From: DASUPK01 sp963843085 | GTDB taxonomy: Bacteria > Actinomycetota > Thermoleophilia > Solirubrobacterales > 70-9 | Reading direction: 5' to 3' | Assembly (NCBI GenBank): GCA_963843085.1 | Contig: CAWJJG010000011.1 | Span: forward strand, 1,240,001 to 1,304,000 | Length of the DNA: 64,000 bases | In this document: positions 58,299-64,000 of the stretch, piece after piece | How positions within the stretch are numbered: position 1 is the stretch's first letter | Layout of the letters: each line of letters opens with the position of its first letter | Translations under genes and position numbers: made by a program | Notes under the pieces: generated by a model | Databases searched by the model: none | Seen by the model: the letters and a program-made list of their open reading frames with translations, nothing else | Told to the model about the DNA's origin: nothing

Positions 58299-58718
58299 GT
58301 GAGCGAGCGCAGCCGATCGGCCGTCCTGATCTCCGTCCTCGTGGTCTCGCTGCTGATGGCGGCGACAGCGGGCGCGATCGTCTACACCCAGCACCTGCGC
58401 GACGAGGGCCCTGTGGTCAGCACGATCCACTGGAAGACTCGTCCGGGCCCGCGCTACCGGATCTGCTTCCTGCTGACGCGTGACGACCACGTGAAGGTCG
58501 CCGTGGTCGACTTCGACGACCGGCAGGTGCGAACCCTGGCCGACCAGGAGCTCCAGGGCGGAGACACCCCTCACTGCTTCGACTGGGACGCGCGCACCTC
58601 CTCGGGTGAGCCCGCCCCGCCGGGCCCGTACCACCTCCAGCTGACCCTCGAGCGCGCGGACCGGACCGCGGTCTCGGGTGAGCACATCACGATCCACTCC
58701 GGCGGAGGAAAGCAATGA
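58299..58718 (+). CDS. membrane-anchored FlgD-Ig-like protein
   Basis: The GTG at 58299 gives 139 residues: a membrane anchor or signal (about 8-31), then a beta-rich domain with FDWDARTSSGEPAPPGPYHL, the pattern of FlgD-type Ig-like modules often found in secreted proteins. It overlaps the polymerase gene by ATGA. It may bind polysaccharide or assist export; nothing more can be said. Confidence 0.65.
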   Translation: MSERSRSAVLISVLVVSLLMAATAGAIVYTQHLRDEGPVVSTIHWKTRPGPRYRICFLLTRDDHVKVAVVDFDDRQVRTLADQELQGGDTPHCFDWDARTSSGEPAPPGPYHLQLTLERADRTAVSGEHITIHSGGGKQ

Positions 58719-60253
58719 CCGAGGTGCTGGAGGTCGCCGGCTGCCTGGCCGCCGCCGCGGCGCTGGCCGCCTCGTTCCTCACCTCCGATCCGCGCCTCCG
58801 AGCGGCGGGCCTGTTGCTGGCCGGCGGGTTGGCGGTGGCCCTGATCGGCGGTCAGGGATGGGATGAGCTCCGGAACCTCCGCGACCATCCGCCCGAATTC
58901 GCCGTGGTGGTCCTGGCCGTGATCGTCGCCCTCGTGATCTGCGCGGCGGCGATGCTGCGCTGGCCGATCCTGCTGCCGCTGCTGCTGATTGCGGCGCTGC
59001 CTTTTCGCGTGCGCCTGCACGTGGCCGGTGGACAGGCGGTGAACCTGCTGGTGCCGCTCTACGTCGTGATCGGCTCGGGGGTGCTGGCGACGGCGGTGGA
59101 CACGGTCCGCGGTCGGACGAACCTCCGCACGCTGCCCAAGCCGCTGGTGGTCACCCTGGTGGCGGTCGTCTGCCTCTACGCGCTGCAGACCATCTACTCG
59201 CCCGACAGAGCGTTCGCCGCCCGCAACATCGGGTTCTTCCTGGTCCCCTTCGCCATCCTCTTCTCCCTCCTGTCCGAGGCGACCTGGGATCGGCGGTTGC
59301 TGCGGCTCGCCCTCGCGGTGCTCGTGGCCGAGGGACTGATCCTGGCTGGGATCGGGATCGGCCAGTTCGCGACCGAGCACATCTTCTGGAACGGCAAGCT
59401 GGACGCCTCGAACGACTTCCACTTCTACTTCCGGGTCAACTCGCTGTTCTGGGACCCGAACATCTACGGCCGCTATCTCGTCCTGACGATACTGCTCGCC
59501 ACGACCACGCTCCTCTGGGCGGCCAATCGGCTGCTCGCCTTCGCGCTCACGGCTGCCGTGGCGATCGCCTTCGCCGGCCTCTTCTTCGCGTTCTCGCAGA
59601 CGAGCTTCCTCGCCCTCTTCGCGGGGCTGTTGCTGCTCGTCGCGCTCCGCTGGAGCTTTCGCTGGACGGCAATCGCGACAGTCGTCGCGGTGATCCTGAT
59701 CGGAGGCGGGCTGCTCGTCCGCCACGCATCCAACGACTCGAACTCCATCAACACCGAGGGGCACGGGACGCTGGTCTCGGGCGGGTTGAAGCTCGCCCGA
59801 CAGCGCCCGCTCTACGGGTACGGCTCGGCCTCCTTCTCCAAGGAGTTCGCTCGTGAGGAGAACGTTCCGGCGGGCGAGACCACGATCTCCCACAGCGAGC
59901 CCGTGACGGTTGCGGCGGAGCAGGGGGCGATCGGGGTGCTCGCCTATCTCGCGCTGATCGTCGCGGCGGCGTGGACGATGCTGGCCGGGATGCGGCGGAT
60001 GGCTCCGGGCCTGGGGGCGTCGTTCCGCTCCCTCGCAGACGGGGATCGAGCTGAGCTCGTGCCGGCGCGGATCGCGATCGCGGTGGCCTTCGGCGCGCTG
60101 CTCGTGCACACGATCGGATACGCGGCGTACCTGACCGATCCGCTCACCTGGGCCCTGCTTGCCGCCGGTGGCGTGCTCGCCGCCGAGGCCGGCGTCGGTG
60201 AATGGCCCGGGAGGGGCGGCGACTCCTCCGCTTCGCGTCCGGGGGCGCCTTGA
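58715..60253 (+). CDS. O-antigen ligase/polymerase-like membrane protein (Wzy/WaaL family)
   Basis: The 512-residue protein has about eleven to twelve hydrophobic helices and a large outside loop (about 335-400) with GYGSASFSKEF and SHSEPVTVAAEQGAIG, matching the Wzy_C/WaaL pattern with the conserved His. A Wzx-like flippase gene follows after ten bases. The pair suggests Wzx/Wzy-dependent exopolysaccharide assembly. Ligase or polymerase activity cannot be told apart. Confidence 0.85.
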   Translation: MTEVLEVAGCLAAAAALAASFLTSDPRLRAAGLLLAGGLAVALIGGQGWDELRNLRDHPPEFAVVVLAVIVALVICAAAMLRWPILLPLLLIAALPFRVRLHVAGGQAVNLLVPLYVVIGSGVLATAVDTVRGRTNLRTLPKPLVVTLVAVVCLYALQTIYSPDRAFAARNIGFFLVPFAILFSLLSEATWDRRLLRLALAVLVAEGLILAGIGIGQFATEHIFWNGKLDASNDFHFYFRVNSLFWDPNIYGRYLVLTILLATTTLLWAANRLLAFALTAAVAIAFAGLFFAFSQTSFLALFAGLLLLVALRWSFRWTAIATVVAVILIGGGLLVRHASNDSNSINTEGHGTLVSGGLKLARQRPLYGYGSASFSKEFAREENVPAGETTISHSEPVTVAAEQGAIGVLAYLALIVAAAWTMLAGMRRMAPGLGASFRSLADGDRAELVPARIAIAVAFGALLVHTIGYAAYLTDPLTWALLAAGGVLAAEAGVGEWPGRGGDSSASRPGAP

Positions 60254-60263
60254 CGCTGCACTG

Positions 60264-61856
60264 ATGACCGGATACCTGCGCCGCCTGGCGACCACGGGGG
60301 CCGCCTACACGGCCTCCAGCGTGATCTCGAAGCTGATCGCGGTCGCGCTGCTGCCGCTCTACACGCGGTATCTGACGCCCGCCGACTACGGCGCCGCCGA
60401 GGTGCTGGTCACCGGGGTGATCGCGGCGAGCATCGTGATCCGCCTCGGGATCATCGAGGCGCTCCTGCGCTTCTACTACCAAACGGACGAGGTCCCGGAC
60501 CAGGTGGTGAAGACCGCCTTCGCGTCGCTGCTCTGGACCACGACCATCGGCCTGGCGATTGCACTGCCGCTCGCCGAGCCGCTGTCCCGGCTCCTCCTCG
60601 ACCACTCCGATCCGGGCCTGATGCGGATCGCGATCTTCGGCCTCTGGGTCTTCACGATGTTCGAGTTCCTGACCGCGCTCTTCCGCCTCGACGAGCGCGC
60701 GAAGGCCTATTTCGCCTTCACCGTCGCGAACGTGCTGGTGACGATTCCCGTGACCGTCTGGCTGGTCGTCGGTCAGGGGAGGGGCGCAAGCGGCCTCCTC
60801 TGGGGCCAGTACGCGACGGGGGCCGTCTTCCTCGCCGGCCTGATCGTCGCGCAGCGCCGCCGCCTCGCCCTGATCCCCGACTTCCCGCTCTGGCGGCGGA
60901 TGCTGCGCTGGGGGCTGCCGACGATGCCCGCCGAGCTCTCGCTCTATTCGCTCAACTTCATCGACCGGGTGCTGATCGTCCGGCTGGTCGGCCTCGGCCC
61001 TGCGGGCCTCTACAGCCTCTCGGTCAAGTTCGCGCAGGCCGTCAACGTCCTCGTCAAGGGCTTCCAGCTCGCCTGGCCGCCGCTGGCGTACTCCATCACC
61101 GACGACGACGAGGCGCGTGGGGCGTACGCCGTGATCGTCACCTGGTTCGTCTCCGTGACCACCTTCTTCGTCGCCGGCATGTGGCTGCTCTCACGCTGGA
61201 TCGTCCGGCTCCTGGCAGCTCCGGAGTTCTTCGACTCCTACAAGACGATCGGCCTGATCTCCACCGGGGTGATGCTCTACGCGCTCTACCTCGTCCTGGT
61301 GATCATCCTCGGCCGGACCGGGCGGACGGAGTACAACTTCCCGGCGACCGGGGCGGGGACCGTGGTCAACATCGCGCTCAACCTGATCCTGCTGCCGTCC
61401 ATGGGAATCGTTGGCGCGGGCATCTCGCTCGTGGCCTCCTACGCGGTCGTGCTGGTCCTGATGTACGTCTTCACGCAGCGGCTCTTCAAGGTCCCCTACG
61501 AGTGGCTGCGCCTCGCCCAGGCCGCCGGGCTCGCAGTGGCGCTGGTGCTCGTGGGCGAGCTCCTGCTGCCGACCAGCGGCTTCTGGGGATTGGCCGGCCG
61601 GACCGCCCTCTGGCTCGCCTACCCGCTGCTGCTCTGGGTGACGGGCTTCCTCAACGAAGAGGAGCGCGAGGCGGCCGGACGCGTGATGAGCCCCGCGTAC
61701 GTGAAGGCGGCGCTGACCAGCCTGCGCGAGGCACCGTCGCCCGAGCCGGAGGACGAGGAGGATGAGAAGAAGCCGGAGGAAACGCGCGGTCACGGACCGC
61801 GTCTCACGCGCGAGACGCTCGAGGCCGAGCAGCGAGACGAGGACGCGATCCGCTAG
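60264..61856 (+). CDS. Wzx-like polysaccharide flippase
   Basis: From the ATG at 60264 the protein is 530 residues with 12-14 membrane helices of the MOP/Wzx type, beginning TGAAYTASSVISKLIAVALL. RWGLPTMPAELSLYSLNFID is the conserved middle block. A hydrophilic acidic tail follows about residue 485. It flips undecaprenyl-linked repeat units to the outer face for the Wzy-like protein encoded upstream. Confidence 0.87.
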   Translation: MTGYLRRLATTGAAYTASSVISKLIAVALLPLYTRYLTPADYGAAEVLVTGVIAASIVIRLGIIEALLRFYYQTDEVPDQVVKTAFASLLWTTTIGLAIALPLAEPLSRLLLDHSDPGLMRIAIFGLWVFTMFEFLTALFRLDERAKAYFAFTVANVLVTIPVTVWLVVGQGRGASGLLWGQYATGAVFLAGLIVAQRRRLALIPDFPLWRRMLRWGLPTMPAELSLYSLNFIDRVLIVRLVGLGPAGLYSLSVKFAQAVNVLVKGFQLAWPPLAYSITDDDEARGAYAVIVTWFVSVTTFFVAGMWLLSRWIVRLLAAPEFFDSYKTIGLISTGVMLYALYLVLVIILGRTGRTEYNFPATGAGTVVNIALNLILLPSMGIVGAGISLVASYAVVLVLMYVFTQRLFKVPYEWLRLAQAAGLAVALVLVGELLLPTSGFWGLAGRTALWLAYPLLLWVTGFLNEEEREAAGRVMSPAYVKAALTSLREAPSPEPEDEEDEKKPEETRGHGPRLTRETLEAEQRDEDAIR

Positions 61857-61860
61857 TCCC

Positions 61861-62880
61861 CTACAGGGCGGCGCGCTCCAGAACGGCGGACATCCTGGAC
61901 GCCATCGCCTTCACGTCGTGAGCCTTGGCGGCTTCACGCGCCGCATCGTTCGGGGACGGCAGGGCGGAGGCGCGGTCGAGCGCTGCGGCGAGCGCATCGG
62001 TGTCATCCGGGTCGACCAGGACTCCAGCCTCGGGCGTGACGAACTCGGGCGGGCCGCCCACCGTCGTCGCGACGACGCTCCGCTCCATCGCCATCGCCTC
62101 CAGGGTCGCCTGGCCGAAGGGCTCCGCGAGGGAGGGTTGGCAGAGGACGTCACAGGCGGCGACCCACTGGGGAACGTCCTGTTGCGGGATTCGCCCCGCC
62201 AAGGTGACGCCCGCCTGACCCTCGAGCCGGTCCCGCAGGGGGCCGTCACCGACGAAGGCGAGACGGCCGCGACCGAGCGCCGCGAATGCATCCGCCAGGC
62301 GCTCGGTGTTCTTGCGCTCGATCAGCGAGCCGACGCAGAGGAAGGCAGGGCCCTCGCCATCCCAGCCGAGCGCTTGCCGGGCAGGCGCAGCCGGCTGCGG
62401 CGAGAAGGCTTCGAGGTCCACGCCGCAGTCTGCGATCTCGATCTTGTGCTCGGCCGAGGGGATGCGATCGGTGAGCCGGCGGGCGAGCCAGCGAGAGTTC
62501 GCGATCACGGCCGAGGAGCGGCGCAGCACCCAGCGCGTCGCTGCCTGAACCCCGGGAATCCGGCCCAGATTGGCGACGTCCTGTCCGTGGGCCATGACGA
62601 CGAGGGGTGCGCCGGCCGCCCGCGCCGCGAGAGCTCCGGCGGCGCCCGAGGGGAAGAGGAAGTGGGCGAAGACGACGTCGGGCTCAAAGCGGCGAGCCGC
62701 GGCGCGGGACTCCTGGACCAGCCGGAGGTACTTGGAGCGCGAGCCACCGCGCTGGCTGATCGACGACACCTCAACCTCGTGTCCGAGCGCCTCCAGTTCG
62801 CGCGTCAGCGGCACCAGGAAGCTGCCGAGGTCCGGCTGCTCGGGGCTCGGCCACATCTGGGTCACCTCGAGGATCCGCAT
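61861..62880 (-). CDS. GT4 family glycosyltransferase
   Basis: The ATG at 62878-62880 gives 339 residues in a GT-B fold. The N-terminal domain has RILEVTQMWPSPEQPDLGSF and VVMAHGQDV; the C-terminal domain has FLCVGSLIERKN, LAFVGDGPLRDRL and the donor-binding PSLAEPFGQATLEAMAM with the EX7E pair. It adds a sugar to lipid-linked or exopolysaccharide acceptors, from a nucleotide sugar. It is convergent with the flippase gene, five bases between stops. Confidence 0.88.
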   Translation of the reverse strand: MRILEVTQMWPSPEQPDLGSFLVPLTRELEALGHEVEVSSISQRGGSRSKYLRLVQESRAAARRFEPDVVFAHFLFPSGAAGALAARAAGAPLVVMAHGQDVANLGRIPGVQAATRWVLRRSSAVIANSRWLARRLTDRIPSAEHKIEIADCGVDLEAFSPQPAAPARQALGWDGEGPAFLCVGSLIERKNTERLADAFAALGRGRLAFVGDGPLRDRLEGQAGVTLAGRIPQQDVPQWVAACDVLCQPSLAEPFGQATLEAMAMERSVVATTVGGPPEFVTPEAGVLVDPDDTDALAAALDRASALPSPNDAAREAAKAHDVKAMASRMSAVLERAAL

Positions 62881-62882
62881 GG

Positions 62883-63812
62883 CTACGACCCTAAGGCCCG
62901 GTTGTACGCCTCGGCGGCCTCGCGGATCCCCTCGCCGCGGTTCGGCAGCAGGGCCTGGCGGGCGTGGAGCCAGTAGCGGCGCGGCGTGTGGCCGGGCATG
63001 AACAACGCGGCCACTGCGCGGACGAGGTGAGGACAGGCGAGCAGCGGACGCATCAGGAACGCCTCCACCCGGCCCAGGTGCTTGCGCAGGTAGCGGTTCT
63101 GGTTGCGGTGGAATTCGACGATCCGACGCTCGGCACCGGCGGCGTCCTGGGCCATCTGGTCGTGGTGCACGGCGCGAGCCGCGGGGACGTAGAGGATCTT
63201 CCAGCCGGCGCCCTGGAGCCGCTTGCAGAAGTCGGTCTCGTCGGAGTAGACGAAGAACTCCGGGTCGAGCCAGCCGACGTGCTCTGCCGCCGCCCGCCGG
63301 ACCATCATCGCGCTCGACTGCACCCAGCCGACCGGCCTGGTCCCGGTGCCGCCGCTCTCGACCGTGTACCGCCGGTGCATGAAGAAGACGCCCGCCAGGA
63401 CCGTCTCCGCGCTCGGCAGCCGCCAGGCGCAGGGAACCTCGCGGCCGTCCTGCGCCAGCAGCTGCGCGCCCGCCGCGGCCGCGTCGCGATCGGACTGCAT
63501 CGCGCCGAGCAGGGCGGCCACAGCGCCGGGCTGGAGCTCGGAGTCCTCGTTGAGCAGCAGGCAGAACTCGCCGTGCGCCTCCTGCAGCAGGTGGCTGTCG
63601 TTGACCGCCTTGCCGGTTCGGCGATCGAGTGCGATCAGGCGGATGTCGCGGTCCAGCGCTCGCACCGCCTCGGCCGAGCCATCGTCGGATGCGTTGTCGA
63701 GGACTAGGATCTCGTGCTCGAGATCGGACGGCGTCGTCCGCTCGATTGCATCGAGGCAGGCGAGCAACAGCTCCCGCCCGTTGGTGTTCACCACGCAATA
63801 GGAGACCAGCAC
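62883..63812 (-). CDS. GT2 family glycosyltransferase
   Basis: A GTG at 63810-63812 gives 309 residues starting VLVSYCVVNTNGRELLLACL. GT-A motifs: VLDNASDDGSAEAV, LLLNEDSELQPGAV (DxD-like NED) and FFVYSDETDFCKRLQGAG with the catalytic ED region. The C-terminus has an amphipathic HHDQMAQ/RYLRKHLG region as in rhamnosyltransferases. An ATT three codons upstream (63819-63821) would complete the usual hydrophobic first strand (IVAVLVSY), so the start is uncertain. It precedes the GT4 gene and is divergent from the next. Confidence 0.85.
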   Translation of the reverse strand: MLVSYCVVNTNGRELLLACLDAIERTTPSDLEHEILVLDNASDDGSAEAVRALDRDIRLIALDRRTGKAVNDSHLLQEAHGEFCLLLNEDSELQPGAVAALLGAMQSDRDAAAAGAQLLAQDGREVPCAWRLPSAETVLAGVFFMHRRYTVESGGTGTRPVGWVQSSAMMVRRAAAEHVGWLDPEFFVYSDETDFCKRLQGAGWKILYVPAARAVHHDQMAQDAAGAERRIVEFHRNQNRYLRKHLGRVEAFLMRPLLACPHLVRAVAALFMPGHTPRRYWLHARQALLPNRGEGIREAAEAYNRALGS

Positions 63813-63829
63813 GGCGACAATGCTCGCCC

Positions 63830-64000
63830 ATGCGCGTCCAGATCGTCGATCCGGCGGCCTACACGCCACCGTACGACCACGCCCTCTCGGGCGCGCTCGC
63901 CCGTGCCGGCCTCGATGTCGAGCTGATCACGGCCCGCTTCCCCTACGGACCCGTCCCCGTCGAGCCGGGGTACGAGGTCCGCGAGCACTTCTACCGGCGC
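63830..64000 (+). CDS. glycosyltransferase-like protein, N-terminal part (partial)
   Basis: From the ATG at 63830 there are 57 open codons to the end of the window. They read MRVQIVDPAAYTPPYDHALS then ALARAGLDVELITARFPYG, the start of a GT-B (GT4-like) fold with a first strand, loop and helix. It is divergent from the GT2 gene by 17 bases and presumably extends the polysaccharide cluster. Confidence 0.7.
   Translation, partial: MRVQIVDPAAYTPPYDHALSGALARAGLDVELITARFPYGPVPVEPGYEVREHFYRR

Overview
The window is chromosomal DNA from a very GC-rich bacterium, with tightly packed genes and many ATGA, GTGA, TTGA and TGATG stop/start overlaps. The FhaA-FhaB-PstP-FtsW/RodA-PbpA-PknB cluster, a bifunctional-type Dcd, menaquinone genes and secreted proteins with lysine-rich or RTX-like tails point to a deep-branching actinobacterium, probably class Thermoleophilia (Solirubrobacterales-like). 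That placement is inferred from gene content, not from a search.

Layout. 1-4.8 kb: secreted GH-A-type glycosidase, tRNA-Lys, TPR-like membrane protein, tatC, tatA, dcd, zinc-ribbon protein. 4.9-12.9 kb (all minus): a respiratory/heme supercluster, read hemB, fused siroheme-decarboxylase-like ahbAB, hemL, an unknown helical protein, qcrA, qcrB, qcrC (subunit IV-cytochrome c fusion), menG/ubiE and a long-chain polyprenyl diphosphate synthase. 12.9-23.4 kb: ABC-2 exporter, ymdB-like phosphodiesterase, a GtrA/membrane glycosyltransferase/phosphodiesterase set, aminotransferase plus ddl, bifunctional nuclease, SRPBCC protein, tRNA-Ile. 23.4-37.6 kb: the replication-origin region, with parB, parA, rsmG, khpB, yidC, yidD, rnpA and rpmH on minus and dnaA, oriC, dnaN, recF, dciA, gyrB and gyrA on plus. 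37.7-40.3 kb: HNH nuclease, pheA, membrane-anchored protein. 40.4-51.7 kb: a Ser/Thr kinase/phosphatase and cell-division island with three kinases, two FHA proteins, PP2C phosphatase, FtsW/RodA, PBP and a second ddl. 51.8-55.3 kb: DsbA-like protein, purM, uppP, DedA. 55.5-64 kb: an exopolysaccharide cluster (epimerase/dehydratase, LytR_C protein, Ig-like protein, Wzy-like polymerase, Wzx-like flippase, three glycosyltransferases).

How it fits together. HemL/HemB supply tetrapyrrole, and MenG plus the prenyl synthase supply menaquinone, to the Qcr complex; its Rieske subunit carries a twin-arginine motif and tatA/tatC are nearby. The kinase island couples phospho-signalling to peptidoglycan synthesis, with Ddl and UppP feeding precursor and lipid carrier.

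Most unusual points: probable non-canonical start codons (ATA for hemL, ATC for fhaA, possibly GTT for dnaA); a compact oriC with three DnaA-box-like repeats running into a DnaA-trio-like tract; a roughly 100-bp dispersed repeat at two convergent gene junctions; an AhbA-AhbB fusion inside a heme/bc operon; a Firmicute-like split Qcr complex; a GyrB with a Gram-negative-type insertion and a GyrA with a long lysine-rich tail. I saw no CRISPR array, prophage or insertion sequence.
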